64,000 bases of DNA from DAIOEK01 sp963708715 (lineage in GTDB: Bacteria > Chloroflexota > Anaerolineae > Anaerolineales > Anaerolineaceae). The notes under the pieces are model-generated. The model saw nothing but the letters and a program-made list of their open reading frames with translations, did no database searches and had not been told where the DNA came from. The DNA is taken from contig CAVPSU010000001.1 of the NCBI GenBank assembly GCA_963708715.1, forward strand, positions 1,674,001-1,738,000, given 5' to 3'. Shown in pieces: positions 1 to 9,269 of this stretch. Every line of letters starts with the position of its first letter. Within the stretch, counting starts at the first letter, position 1. The position numbers and the translations under genes were made by a program.

Positions 1-733
1 TGACAAAACCAGTGACCACCAGGTCTACCTGGGTTGTGGTTGATTCAAAAAAGACCTGGGGAAATGTCAACCAGATTGTAGCCGCGAACAGACTTTGAGG
101 TTGGGTGCGTTCCAACAACCTGGCGAAACCGTAGATAAGTAAAGCGCACAATATGGCTGCAACAAATTGTACATAGCCGGCGAAATGATCCGAACCAGAA
201 AAGAGCACTGTCCAAAAGATCATCCCCTGTGCATTGAATGGATAATAATGTTGAAATAAGTAATATGTATTGTAGTAATTAAATGAGCCGCTTTGAATCC
301 AATGACCCACTCGTGCCATGTGCACATAAAGGCTGTCGTTGTTATTCGGTGGAACCACAAAGATCAGGTAAGCATTTATGGCATAGCTGATATTTATAAC
401 GAACATCCAAATCGCAAGTAATGGATTTTGCCTTAGAAACACCATCAATGATGCTTTTGATAAGGTGATAGGTGGGAGAGTTGAGAAAAGCGGCGGTCTA
501 CTTTTCGCAAACCAGATACCGATAATCACTGCCAATGATAGTAGCTGAATAAGCAGGAAGTAGAAACGATTGTTTAAAACATTCAGTAAGCCGACGACCT
601 GAAAAACAAGGATCACGTGAGCGCAGAAGACGAGAATGATGCTCACGGAATAGATCAGGATGGATTTTATTTTGAGGAACGAAGAAGAAATAACAGAAAA
701 AATTAACGCGATACAAAACGAAACAAAGAACAT
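1..733 (-). CDS. GT-C-like integral membrane protein, partial (3' end off the left edge)
   Basis: I translated this frame by hand: it is open from an ATG at 733 to the left edge, giving 244 residues with no stop. It is strongly hydrophobic with several membrane spans. A soluble stretch between spans reads VPPNNNDSLYVHMARVGHW, typical of the acidic first outer loop of GT-C glycosyltransferases (ArnT/PMT-like), where an Asp contacts a polyprenyl-phosphate-sugar donor. The start lies 5 bp after the stop of the polyprenyl-phosphate glycosyltransferase at 739-1614, so donor maker and donor user are probably co-transcribed. The missing C-terminus prevents a family assignment; another large membrane protein of the locus cannot be excluded. 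Confidence 0.7.
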   Translation of the reverse strand, partial: MFFVSFCIALIFSVISSSFLKIKSILIYSVSIILVFCAHVILVFQVVGLLNVLNNRFYFLLIQLLSLAVIIGIWFAKSRPPLFSTLPPITLSKASLMVFLRQNPLLAIWMFVINISYAINAYLIFVVPPNNNDSLYVHMARVGHWIQSGSFNYYNTYYLFQHYYPFNAQGMIFWTVLFSGSDHFAGYVQFVAAILCALLIYGFARLLERTQPQSLFAATIWLTFPQVFFESTTTQVDLVVTGFV

Positions 734-738
734 AAAGT

Positions 739-1614
739 TTATTTCTGCCGTCTCCGGATTTGGGATAGTTGTTCTGAAACCAATCCGATAGTGAACATGA
801 GCAATCCGGAAACGATCGCAAGCATGGCACCGACACTCACACCCCTGCCCAGAACAATGAAAGGAAGACCCCAAATCAAGCCGATTAGAATACAAAGGAT
901 CGATAAAGGAAGGAAAATTCGCAGCGGATTGAACAACATGACCAGGTTCAGGATCTCAAGCAGGGTTTCGAACGCAGTCCGGGTGCTGATCGTGCTCTCT
1001 CCAGATGTACGGGGCAGAACTTCAATCGGCACTTCGATAACCCGGTGGCGTTGATTTAAGAATATAAGTGCGATCACATCGCTGAAAGCCATCGAATTCG
1101 GGCAGAGGTGCAGGTATTGCTGAACCAATTCTGTCCGATAACATTTGAATCCAGAGTTGAGATCGTGGAGAGGCATCGGCATCAGGATTGAAGCAACCCG
1201 ACGGATGATCCATTTTCCCAACTCGCGGTACCAATGAGATTGTTTATTACGCTGGCGCGCACCTACAACCAAATCGGCATCCTGATCTGACATGATCTGA
1301 AGCAATCGGGGGATATCATCCAATTGATGCTGCCCGTCCGCGTCGAAAGTAATTACAAAGTCGGTATCGGCAGCGGCAAGACCGGTTTTAAGCGCACCGC
1401 CGTACCCTCGATTAAGTTTATGATGAAGGACAGTCAGCCTGGGGATTTCTTCAAATTGTGTCAGAACCTGGCGAGAATCGTCAGTGGACCCATCATTAAC
1501 GATAATCAGTTTCCAATGATTCTTACGACATAACTCCAACACCGCACGAACGGTGTTTGGGAGCGCTTTGCCTTCGTTATATGCTGGAATGACAATTGTT
1601 GCTGATAATCCCAT
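739..1614 (-). CDS. Family 2 glycosyltransferase, DPM1/polyprenyl-phosphate sugar synthase type
   Basis: The N-terminal GT-A domain begins at the conserved VIPAYNEG motif and carries NDGS (about residues 40-43) and the metal-binding FDADGQ (about 90-95). Two hydrophobic segments follow at the C-terminus, as in GtrB/DPM1-like enzymes that move a sugar from a nucleotide donor to polyprenyl phosphate at the inner membrane face. The frame extends up to 1722, but the upstream 36 residues are not family-like. The ATG at 1614 is preceded by a GGGG run and fits the family start, so I chose it (291 aa). It sits head to tail with the GT-C protein at 1-733, the likely user of its product. Confidence 0.85.
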   Translation of the reverse strand: MGLSATIVIPAYNEGKALPNTVRAVLELCRKNHWKLIIVNDGSTDDSRQVLTQFEEIPRLTVLHHKLNRGYGGALKTGLAAADTDFVITFDADGQHQLDDIPRLLQIMSDQDADLVVGARQRNKQSHWYRELGKWIIRRVASILMPMPLHDLNSGFKCYRTELVQQYLHLCPNSMAFSDVIALIFLNQRHRVIEVPIEVLPRTSGESTISTRTAFETLLEILNLVMLFNPLRIFLPLSILCILIGLIWGLPFIVLGRGVSVGAMLAIVSGLLMFTIGLVSEQLSQIRRRQK

Positions 1615-1836
1615 ATTTCTGACCCCAGTATCATCGAACTGATAATTGACAGTATATCTTATTTTTTTGTGTGAGAGCCTGTTTAAAGTAGGTGACTTTG
1701 TGGTATTTGAGGATAAATGCAAAGGACTGTAAGGATTGCACAGGGACGGTTACGATGAAAGAATGGGACTTATGAAGTAAAATCAGGTGAGCATAATTCT
1801 CTTTTGTGGGTGATCCGAGAGTATTGGGGAGACAAG

Positions 1837-2802
1837 ATGTCAGTTGAAGAGCATGAAAAGAATCCATGGGATCATACTATTTCAGTGGTCGTTCCTGTGT
1901 ATAACTCTGAGGCATCTCTTAGTGAACTCGTTGACCGACTGGAAAAAACGATGCCGTCTCTTTGTGACACATTTGAGATCATACTTGTGAATGATGGCAG
2001 TCGTGATAAATCATGGGCAGTGATAAAAGAGTTGGTGAATAAGCATCCACTGGTTCATGGCATCCACCTGATGCGAAATTCCGGACAACATAATGCCCTC
2101 TTGTGTGGCATCCGGGCTGCCCGATATGAACTCATCATGACGATAGATGATGACCTGCAGCAACCACCTGAAGAAGCCAAAAAGCTTTTAGACAAATATC
2201 AAGAGGGATACGACGTAGTTTACGGTTATGCCATTAAACCCCCTCATGAATTTTGGCGTTATGCTTCCTCACAGATAACCAAACGGGTAATGTCATTCGT
2301 AATGGGTATTCCTAATGTGGTGAACATCAGCCCATTCCGCTTATTCAGGGCAAACCTGAGAAATTCTTTTGAACATTATCAAAATTCGCAAGTGATTATT
2401 GATGTGTTACTCTCCTGGGGAACTACCCGTTTCGGAGTTGTACCTGTCCATGAAGAAGCCAGAAAATATGGGGAATCGAATTATACGTTTTGGAAACTTG
2501 CGAGTATGGCATTTCAGGTCCTGACAGGATACAGCACTACCCCATTAAGGTTTGCCAGTATGCTGGGTTTCACGATCACATTGTTCGGGATCGTGACCTT
2601 TTTGTATGTATTCATTCGTTATATCGCTGAAGGAAGTATTCCCGGTTTTCCGTTTTTGGCGTCGATTATCACGATCTTCAGCGGAGCACAGCTATTTACT
2701 TTGGGGATCTTTGGGGAATACCTGGCGTCCATTTTCACCCGCAGCACAGATCGTCCGCCATACGTGATAGATCAGGAAATTCGAGGAGATGACCTGAAAT
2801 GA
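1837..2802 (+). CDS. Family 2 glycosyltransferase with C-terminal membrane helices (GtrB-like)
   Basis: The protein starts with a GT-A fold: VVVPVYNSE, then NDGSRDKS near residue 52 and the acidic DDDLQQPPEE near residue 104. Two C-terminal transmembrane helices follow. This matches enzymes that load a sugar onto undecaprenyl phosphate. The frame can be opened 33 bp upstream at a TTG, but the ATG at 1837 has GGGGAG seven bases before it and gives the normal family length (321 aa). It is the first gene of the rightward dTDP-sugar group and overlaps rfbB by 4 bp, so it is probably translationally coupled. The transferred sugar cannot be told from sequence. Confidence 0.87.
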   Translation: MSVEEHEKNPWDHTISVVVPVYNSEASLSELVDRLEKTMPSLCDTFEIILVNDGSRDKSWAVIKELVNKHPLVHGIHLMRNSGQHNALLCGIRAARYELIMTIDDDLQQPPEEAKKLLDKYQEGYDVVYGYAIKPPHEFWRYASSQITKRVMSFVMGIPNVVNISPFRLFRANLRNSFEHYQNSQVIIDVLLSWGTTRFGVVPVHEEARKYGESNYTFWKLASMAFQVLTGYSTTPLRFASMLGFTITLFGIVTFLYVFIRYIAEGSIPGFPFLASIITIFSGAQLFTLGIFGEYLASIFTRSTDRPPYVIDQEIRGDDLK

Positions 2803-3908
2803 CCACCACGACCATATTTGTAACCGGCGGAGCAGGTTTTATTGGAAGTAACCTGGTTAGACGGTTATGCCATGGCGGAAAGTATCAGGTGATCAACCTC
2901 GATAAACTTACCTACGCCGGCAATTTGGAGTCGATGGTCGATTTACAGGATAATCCATGCCACATATTTGTTCACGGGGATATTGGTGATCGAGCTCTTT
3001 TGAAGTCGTTATTCGAAAAATACCAACCCCGGGCGGTATTCAACCTGGCAGCCGAATCACATGTTGACCGTTCCATCGTAAGCGGGTTTGAATTTCTCCA
3101 AACAAATGTGCTGGGCACATTCAACTTGCTTGAAGAAACCACAGCCTATTGGAATGGCCTTGCGCCAAACCAGAAAGGTGCGTTTCGGTTCATCCATATC
3201 TCAACCGATGAGGTGTATGGCTCCCTTGGAGAAATGGGAAAGTTTACTGAACAGTCGCAGATCCAACCGAATTCACCCTACTCCGCATCCAAAGCATCCA
3301 GCGACCACTTTGTCCGAGCGTATTTCCATACGTATGGATTACCTACCGTAACTACAAACTGCTCGAACAATTATGGTCCGTATCAATTTCCGGAAAAGAT
3401 GATCCCACTGATGATCAACCATGCCATTGAAGCCAAACCGCTCCCGGTTTATGGCGATGGAGGAAATGTGCGGGATTGGATCTATGTGGAAGATCACTGT
3501 GCGGCGTTGGAAGCGTTACTGGAAACGAATAAACCAGGAGAAATCTATAACATTGGCGGGAATTCGGAGTATAAAAATATCGAAGTCGTCCATTTCATCT
3601 GCGATATTTTGGAAGATGCATTCCCCGTACGTAATAATCCAAATGCGAAGGTCAAACCAATCGAAAAATATCAGGATCTCATTACTTACGTACCGGACCG
3701 ACCTGGTCATGACCGGCGATACGCTGTTGATTCCAACAAAATACGCACTGAGGTAGGTTGGAAACCAGAGACCACCTTTCAGACCGGTTTACGCAAGACC
3801 GTTAAATGGTATCTTGAAAATCGTATTTGGGTAGATCATGTTCGTAGCGGCGAGTATCAAATGTGGATGAAGAAAAATTATGGATGGCGCATGGAGGAAA
3901 AATCATGA
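2799..3908 (+). CDS. rfbB: dTDP-glucose 4,6-dehydratase
   Basis: This extended SDR converts dTDP-glucose to dTDP-4-keto-6-deoxyglucose in the cytoplasm. The NAD-binding GGAGFIG lies at residues 10-16. The family-specific STDEVYGSLG starts at residue 135 (catalytic Asp/Glu at 137-138), and YSASK provides Tyr161 and Lys165. Length (369 aa) is normal for RmlB/RfbB. It overlaps the genes before and after it by 4 bp each. The next genes are the thymidylyltransferase that would make its substrate and a WecE-type aminotransferase that would use its product, so here the route leads to an amino sugar rather than rhamnose; no rmlC or true rmlD lies in this group. Confidence 0.95.
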   Translation: MTTTTIFVTGGAGFIGSNLVRRLCHGGKYQVINLDKLTYAGNLESMVDLQDNPCHIFVHGDIGDRALLKSLFEKYQPRAVFNLAAESHVDRSIVSGFEFLQTNVLGTFNLLEETTAYWNGLAPNQKGAFRFIHISTDEVYGSLGEMGKFTEQSQIQPNSPYSASKASSDHFVRAYFHTYGLPTVTTNCSNNYGPYQFPEKMIPLMINHAIEAKPLPVYGDGGNVRDWIYVEDHCAALEALLETNKPGEIYNIGGNSEYKNIEVVHFICDILEDAFPVRNNPNAKVKPIEKYQDLITYVPDRPGHDRRYAVDSNKIRTEVGWKPETTFQTGLRKTVKWYLENRIWVDHVRSGEYQMWMKKNYGWRMEEKS

Positions 3909-4615
3909 AAGGCGTGATTCTGGCTGGCGGACAGGGTACCCGTTTATATCCATTAACGAAAGCGACGAATAAACATCTATTACCCGTGGGCAGAGTGCCA
4001 ATGATTTTCCATGCCGTGAATCGATTGGTGGAAGCAGAGGTAACAGATATTATGGTTGTAACCAGCACCGAATATATGGGTGACCTGGTGCGGTGCCTCG
4101 GATCGGGTGAAGAGTTCCATTGTGCCCTGAGTTATCGTGTTCAGGAAAAACCACTGGGAATCGCGCATGGATTATCCCTGGCGGAAGATTTTGTCCGTGG
4201 TGAGCGAGTTATAGTAATTTTGGCTGACAACATTTTCGGCGGGTCCATAGCGGAGATCATCCAACATTTTCGAGACCAATCTGAAGGCGCCAGGGTGGTT
4301 TTGAAAAAAGTGAATGACCCGGAGCGATATGGTGTGGCGGCGCTCGATGAAAAACAGGTTTTATTTATTGAAGAGAAACCAAAACAGCCTGCCTCTGATT
4401 TCGCAGTGGTTGGATTGTATTGTTACGATGAGAAGGTTTTTGATATTATCAAGGCACAGCAATATTCAACCCGCGGAGAACTCGAGATCACATCAGTCAA
4501 TAATGCCTACATCGAATTGAAACAGATGCAATATGACGTGTTTGACGGGCGGTGGATGGACGCTGGTACTCCTGAATCGTGGTTCGAAGCCAATCGGATC
4601 TTTTATGAGGAGTAA
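3905..4615 (+). CDS. rfbA: Short-form glucose-1-phosphate thymidylyltransferase (sugar nucleotidyltransferase)
   Basis: The N-terminus carries the nucleotidyltransferase signature GVILAGGQGTRLYPLT followed by the lysine of KHLLPVG. The sugar-binding region and EEKPKQP follow. At 236 aa it is shorter than classic RmlA (about 290 aa) and lacks most of the C-terminal allosteric region; such short forms are common in Chloroflexota and archaea. The frame opens upstream at 3863, but the ATG at 3905 overlaps the rfbB stop (ATGA) and starts directly at the conserved motif. Its place after rfbB and before wecE supports dTTP plus glucose-1-phosphate as substrates; the nucleotide preference is an inference from context. 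Confidence 0.88.
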   Translation: MKGVILAGGQGTRLYPLTKATNKHLLPVGRVPMIFHAVNRLVEAEVTDIMVVTSTEYMGDLVRCLGSGEEFHCALSYRVQEKPLGIAHGLSLAEDFVRGERVIVILADNIFGGSIAEIIQHFRDQSEGARVVLKKVNDPERYGVAALDEKQVLFIEEKPKQPASDFAVVGLYCYDEKVFDIIKAQQYSTRGELEITSVNNAYIELKQMQYDVFDGRWMDAGTPESWFEANRIFYEE

Positions 4616-4679
4616 GTCTCCCTCAACTACACAAGTCAATTGATAATGCAATAATTCGATAAAACGATACCGAGAGACC

Positions 4680-5816
4680 ATGAATCCCATTCCTTTTAAT
4701 CGACCTTATCTGACCGGAAAAGAATCAGAATACATATCCCAGGTGCTTGCTACTGTAAAATTATCTGGAGATGGGGGCTTTACCAAAAGTTGCAGCGAGC
4801 TGCTTGAAAAAAGTCTGGACATCCCCAAAGTGTTGTTGACCACTTCGTGTACCCATGCCCTGGATATGTCTGCTATGCTGCTCGATCTTCAGCCTGGCGA
4901 CGAGGTGATCATTCCCTCATTTACTTTCGTCTCCACGGTTAATGCTTTTGTTTTACGGGGAGTCAAGCCGATATTTATCGATATTCGACCGGATACTCTG
5001 AATATGGATGAGACGAAATTATCCAGTTTGATCAGCGCCACAACCAAAGCCATCGTCCCTGTCCATTACGCTGGAGTGGGCTGTGAGATGGATTCAATCT
5101 GCAATTTTGCCCTGGAGAACAATCTGAAGATAGTCGAAGACAATGCGCATGGATTGTTCGGAAAATATAAAGATCGTTATCTTGGTACTTTCGGGAGCAT
5201 GGCAACTCAAAGTTTCCACGAGACCAAGAATTTTACTTGCGGGGAAGGAGGGGCTCTCCTTATTAATGATCCTGAACTGATCGAAAGAGCAGAGATCATT
5301 CGGGAGAAGGGAACCAACCGCAGCCGGTTCTTCCGTGGTCAGGTGGACAAATACACCTGGGTGGATCTGGGTTCTAGTTTTCTTCCATCCGAAATTCTGG
5401 CTGCTTTCTTATTCGCGCAATTAGAAAGCAGGCAAGAGATCCAAAACCGCCGAAAGCAGATCTGGGAATTCTATGACAGCCACCTGGCAGATTGGGCGAC
5501 AGAGTCCAATATTCAGCAGCCTTTCGTTCCAGCAGAATGTGAACAGGCGTACCACATATATTATCTTCTCCTGCCATCCCTTTCGGACAGGCAGGCATTC
5601 ATCGAATACCTGAAGGCGAGTGGGGTCATGGCGGTTTTCCATTACATTCCATTGCATAATTCGCCGATGGGTATGTCATTCGGCGGAAAAACAGGTGACT
5701 GCCCTGTCACCGAAGACATAAGCGACAGGCTCGTTCGACTTCCGTTCTATACCGGAATTACAGATGAGGAAGCAGCGCATGTGGTGAAAATTATCAGAGC
5801 CTACCATCCAGCATGA
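4680..5816 (+). CDS. wecE: dTDP-4-amino-4,6-dideoxygalactose transaminase
   Basis: A DegT/DnrJ/EryC1/StrS-family PLP enzyme that aligns end to end with my memory of E. coli WecE (RffA): GDGGFT near the N-terminus, PGDEVIIPSFTFVSTVNAF, VPVHYAGV, the PLP-lysine motif SFHETKN (Lys183), IREKGTNRS, and the late MAVFHYIPLH. It should transfer an amino group from glutamate to dTDP-4-keto-6-deoxyglucose to give dTDP-Fuc4N. It follows rfbA and rfbB after a 64-bp gap and overlaps the following methyltransferase by 4 bp. No acetyltransferase of the WecD type lies beside it, so the amino sugar may stay free or be modified by a non-adjacent enzyme. Confidence 0.93.
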   Translation: MNPIPFNRPYLTGKESEYISQVLATVKLSGDGGFTKSCSELLEKSLDIPKVLLTTSCTHALDMSAMLLDLQPGDEVIIPSFTFVSTVNAFVLRGVKPIFIDIRPDTLNMDETKLSSLISATTKAIVPVHYAGVGCEMDSICNFALENNLKIVEDNAHGLFGKYKDRYLGTFGSMATQSFHETKNFTCGEGGALLINDPELIERAEIIREKGTNRSRFFRGQVDKYTWVDLGSSFLPSEILAAFLFAQLESRQEIQNRRKQIWEFYDSHLADWATESNIQQPFVPAECEQAYHIYYLLLPSLSDRQAFIEYLKASGVMAVFHYIPLHNSPMGMSFGGKTGDCPVTEDISDRLVRLPFYTGITDEEAAHVVKIIRAYHPA

Positions 5817-6628
5817 ACCTGATCTATATTTTCGCCCGATTGATCCGCCATTTCCTCCCGGAGGGGGTAACAAGAGCATTACTCCGAAATAATGTGCTGA
5901 TCAAACCCGGATTGGAGACCCGCGAACCTGCCGAAGCAGCCGCACGATACCAACAAGTTCTTGCCCAATTCGGAAGGACTTTACAGGGAAAGCATATTCT
6001 CGTCTTCGGGTATGGCGGCAGTTATGCCATCGGGGTGGACTTGCTACGTTTGGGAGCTGCTCAAGTAACATTGACCGATCTATTCGCACCGCCAGACGAT
6101 CGACGAAATGACCACCTACTACCGGAATTTAATGAGTACCTGGAACGAATAGATGGGAAGATAACTCCAAAAGGCGACCGCCTGGTGTTGGTCCACGGGG
6201 ATATCCGGGAAATCTCAAGGACAAGTTCTGGAGCGATCTATGACTGTATCCTCAGCACCTCCGTATTTGAGCATCTCGCCGACATCGAAGGTATTACTTC
6301 TGCACTGAGCCGTTTATTGAAACCGGATGGTTGTTTCATTGCATTTATTGATCTGAGGGACCATTTCTTCAAGTATCCTTTTGAAATGTTGACATTTGCA
6401 GAATCGACCTGGAAGCGCTGGCTCAACCCGACCAGCCACTTAAACCGATTGCGCTTGCGCGATTATCAACGGTTCGTCGATCCGAAGTTCACCCAATCTA
6501 ACTGGCAAGTTTTGGAAGCAAATGTTCCAGAATTTTTGAAGATAAAACACCGAATTTATCCTGAGTTTCTAACTGGGGTGGACGAACAGGACGCAGTTAC
6601 TCAGGCAATGGTGTTTGCCATCAAGTAA
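5813..6628 (+). CDS. SAM-dependent methyltransferase, class I fold
   Basis: A 271-residue soluble protein. After about 60 residues comes a Rossmann-type motif I (ILVFGYGGSYAIG), then an acidic TDLFAP at the end of strand 2 and STSVFEHLADI typical of motif IV and after. It overlaps wecE by 4 bp and ends 10 bp from a convergent gene. By position it may methylate the dideoxyamino sugar made by rfbA/rfbB/wecE or a sugar later in the glycan; the sequence does not tell N- from O-methylation. It is not a close match to any methyltransferase whose substrate I know. Confidence 0.75.
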   Translation: MNLIYIFARLIRHFLPEGVTRALLRNNVLIKPGLETREPAEAAARYQQVLAQFGRTLQGKHILVFGYGGSYAIGVDLLRLGAAQVTLTDLFAPPDDRRNDHLLPEFNEYLERIDGKITPKGDRLVLVHGDIREISRTSSGAIYDCILSTSVFEHLADIEGITSALSRLLKPDGCFIAFIDLRDHFFKYPFEMLTFAESTWKRWLNPTSHLNRLRLRDYQRFVDPKFTQSNWQVLEANVPEFLKIKHRIYPEFLTGVDEQDAVTQAMVFAIK

Positions 6629-6638
6629 ACTACCCTCA

Positions 6639-8672
6639 TTATTTGCATCCAGCCTGGCTCTGTTTGATCAGAAGCGTCTGAGCAAAACCGCTTTCAGGCA
6701 AATACAAATCTTTCCATGCCTGTGAGAGAAGGCAGAATGGTCGTCTGAATCCATTGTCGACAAATTGGATTTCCTGTAGGATGGATTCTGCCTTTGCGGT
6801 GTCTCCAATTTCCAGATACGCTTGAATAAACACCATTAACTTTTGCTTATCATGGCTGTATTCTACCGGTTTGATATCTGTGCTACTATCCACAATTTGC
6901 TGCCAATCCTGAGATTGGGCTAATCGATCCGCCTGCTGGTAACGCCAGCACCAGCCCTCCTCGGGAGGTTTTCCAAATGTCGATCGAATTTTGTTATAGG
7001 GAGCCAGAACAGCGGATCGCAACACAGATTCCGGATGGGAGAGGGCAGTCTGCCTGCGGATAAATTCACTGTACTTGCCATTGGTAGAATCCAGGTTTGG
7101 ATATAACGTACGGAAACATCCGCGTTGATCGAATTGGAGGACGACCATTTTTTCATAGGAGGCATTAAACTGCCCGACCAGATGCCCTTTCAGTTTGGTC
7201 TCACCGGGTTGAAGCGGAGGAATATCATTATCGTATTTGCCGGGTAAGAAATAGACATAATAATCGAGGTCGAGACCTGGTGCTGTGTTATATATCCAAT
7301 TCAGAGCGGCAGAAAGAGAGTTCTCCTCTCCATATTTCATCGGATTATCAGACAGGATCACCATAGTTCCGGGTTCCAGATCCGGAAAGCGCCAGGTTAA
7401 TTGGTGAAAAAAGAAATTCTGGTTAGACCAATCCCGCCGATATTCATTCGCCACCAGATTCTGGAAAAGGATGCTCCCAGACACAGTGAGCAGGAATAGG
7501 AAGGTTTCCACTCTTTTCCAACGGGAAAACAAACTGATGATACCAAGCAAGATCAATACAGATCCTGGCATGAACGGGAGGGTGAAACGGGAGGATGTGA
7601 AGTCGCCATAAAAATGAAGCTGGGCAAGCCAGATCGCCCACCCGCTAAGGAATGACCACCCAATTCCGAGGAGGATCCAGATGATGGAGGTCCGAGGTGA
7701 TACTCTATCGAAGGTGGGTATATATTTTCGAAAGACCCAAAATAAGACAGAAGTCAGGGTGAGGATGAGGGCGATATATCCTGCTAATTGAATTCTATTC
7801 CGGGTCTGAAAGAAGTCGAGGGGAATCAAAGCGTGTGCGTAGGCATAAGGTCCTGCGTTCCAGATATCGAGGGCGATTTGTCTTAATTGGATCAGGATTG
7901 ACGGGAAGAAATTCTCCTTCAATGCATCCAGAAGCTTTAAAGAGTAAAAAGCATTGATTTCGGATTGAGAGATTACGCGCCATAGTAAGGTTATACCGAA
8001 GAGAATCAAGTATGGCATCCAGGCTGGAAGCATTTTATGAAGTGTGGTTGCAGAAAACTTGGATTGTCTGTTCAGGTACAGGATCAGAATGAGAGGTCTG
8101 ACCAGTTCCATAAAATAAAAATATTCTGCCATCGTCAAATTGATGAGTGACAGGATCAATCCTACAAATAAATACACCCATCGCCAACGGCTACCCTCGA
8201 GAAAGCGGATGTTGAACCAGATGGAGAAGAGAAAGCTACCCAACAGGAGAAAAAACGCGCTCAGGTTTACTGCAGCATAGTGAAGCATAAAACCCGGATA
8301 GACAACAAACAGGACAGCGGCAAAAAGGGTATAGCGATATTTTTCAGGCCAACATTTGTGAAGAACTAGCCAGAAACCCATTCCACAAACCCAGCGCAAG
8401 AAGATCATATAGAGCTGCCACATCCAGGGGAAGGGCCCAATCACGTTCTTGAGCGCATCGTAGACAGGAATAAATCCAACCCGAGTATGCCGAAGAAAAG
8501 GTTCCAGTGTTCCGTGCTTATAGAGCATCCAGACATATCCCCAATCATCGCCGTAGAATCCCAACCAGGGAATCAAAAGAGCATAAGCGGCTATGCACAC
8601 CAATACGAGGATAATTCCGCTCTGGAAATTCCGGTTTTGTTGAAAATGAGTTCGTAAACGGGTGAAGTACAT
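6639..8672 (-). CDS. Large GT-C-like integral membrane protein
   Basis: About 677 residues with many membrane helices and a C-terminal soluble region of about 170 residues. A short outer loop after the first helix contains FYGDDWGYVW, the paired acidic residues seen in GT-C transferases. The C-terminal part resembles an alpha-helical, TPR-like tail (GDTAKAESILQEIQ). The frame opens at a TTG (8690), but the ATG at 8672 follows an AGGG and is the better start. It is the only reverse-strand gene inside the locus and diverges from the regulator at 8769. Likely role: transfer of a lipid-linked sugar to the exported glycan; no specific homolog recognised. Confidence 0.72.
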   Translation of the reverse strand: MYFTRLRTHFQQNRNFQSGIILVLVCIAAYALLIPWLGFYGDDWGYVWMLYKHGTLEPFLRHTRVGFIPVYDALKNVIGPFPWMWQLYMIFLRWVCGMGFWLVLHKCWPEKYRYTLFAAVLFVVYPGFMLHYAAVNLSAFFLLLGSFLFSIWFNIRFLEGSRWRWVYLFVGLILSLINLTMAEYFYFMELVRPLILILYLNRQSKFSATTLHKMLPAWMPYLILFGITLLWRVISQSEINAFYSLKLLDALKENFFPSILIQLRQIALDIWNAGPYAYAHALIPLDFFQTRNRIQLAGYIALILTLTSVLFWVFRKYIPTFDRVSPRTSIIWILLGIGWSFLSGWAIWLAQLHFYGDFTSSRFTLPFMPGSVLILLGIISLFSRWKRVETFLFLLTVSGSILFQNLVANEYRRDWSNQNFFFHQLTWRFPDLEPGTMVILSDNPMKYGEENSLSAALNWIYNTAPGLDLDYYVYFLPGKYDNDIPPLQPGETKLKGHLVGQFNASYEKMVVLQFDQRGCFRTLYPNLDSTNGKYSEFIRRQTALSHPESVLRSAVLAPYNKIRSTFGKPPEEGWCWRYQQADRLAQSQDWQQIVDSSTDIKPVEYSHDKQKLMVFIQAYLEIGDTAKAESILQEIQFVDNGFRRPFCLLSQAWKDLYLPESGFAQTLLIKQSQAGCK

Positions 8673-8733
8673 TCTATTTTCCCTGTCCAAAAATTATATA
8701 CCTGATTAAGACTGTCCCTTACCCCTGAAATCC

Positions 8734-8761
8734 TTGACCAACCATCTGTCTGGGTTATAAT
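8734..8761 (+). promoter_or_regulatory. Sigma-70-type promoter in front of the EPS regulator gene
   Basis: TTGACC at 8734-8739 and a perfect TATAAT at 8756-8761 are separated by 16 bp. A transcript would start near 8767-8769, at or just before the only plausible start codon (TTG, 8769), so the message would have almost no leader. It lies in the 96-bp gap between divergent genes and is the best promoter match I saw inside the polysaccharide locus. Confidence 0.65.
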
Positions 8762-8768
8762 TCAACTA

Positions 8769-9269
8769 TTGAATATTGAAACGAGTGTTGAACTGTCTCA
8801 AGACACAGTCCGGGATCTGACGCTATTGGAAGAAATAGAGCAGGATCCGGATATCAATCAGTCCGCACTAGCCGTTCAATTGGGGGTGGCAGTCGGCACG
8901 GTCAATTGGCATTTAAAACGTCTGATCGAAAAAGGCGCTATAAAAGTCAAGCGTGCCACCCGCCGAAAACTTCGCTATATTATTACAACCGAAGGATTAG
9001 CTTTACGTGCTCGACTTACCCTCGATTTCGTCCAGCAATCGTTCAAGCTTTATCGCCTGATGCGTTCACGGGCACAGGCTATCATTCCCCAGATCAAAGA
9101 AGCAGGCTTTCAAGCAGTACGAATTCAAGCATCCGGTGATGCGGAAGACGTGATCCGATTGACCTGTCTGGAAAACCAAATCGCAGTATTGGATGATGCT
9201 GAATTGCCCACGATCACAATGCAAGGGCTAAAACTGGTTTTGATCATGCCAAAGGAATCTGCTCAATGA
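8769..9269 (+). CDS. MarR-like winged-helix regulator, EPS-associated type
   Basis: A winged helix-turn-helix occupies about residues 18-75: LLEEIEQDPDINQSALA, then the recognition helix around VGTVNWHLKRLIEKG and the wing KVKRATRRKLRYIIT. This resembles the EPS-associated MarR family found at heads of exopolysaccharide loci. At 166 aa it is longer than the usual 100-110 aa: about 65 C-terminal residues follow, with an alpha/beta pattern (AGFQAVRIQASGDAEDV) that may sense a ligand or partner. The start is a TTG with no ribosome-binding site, because the promoter sits directly upstream. It overlaps the following glycosyltransferase by 4 bp. Probably a transcriptional regulator of the 9-59 kb genes (inference). 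Confidence 0.82.
   Translation: MNIETSVELSQDTVRDLTLLEEIEQDPDINQSALAVQLGVAVGTVNWHLKRLIEKGAIKVKRATRRKLRYIITTEGLALRARLTLDFVQQSFKLYRLMRSRAQAIIPQIKEAGFQAVRIQASGDAEDVIRLTCLENQIAVLDDAELPTITMQGLKLVLIMPKESAQ

Noticed and set aside
498..836. A 112-residue reverse-strand reading frame with start at 836
   Set aside because: It overlaps the end of the GT2 gene and the start of the partial GT-C gene in another frame. The frame from 733 gives a coherent multi-span membrane protein, while this one is not protein-like.
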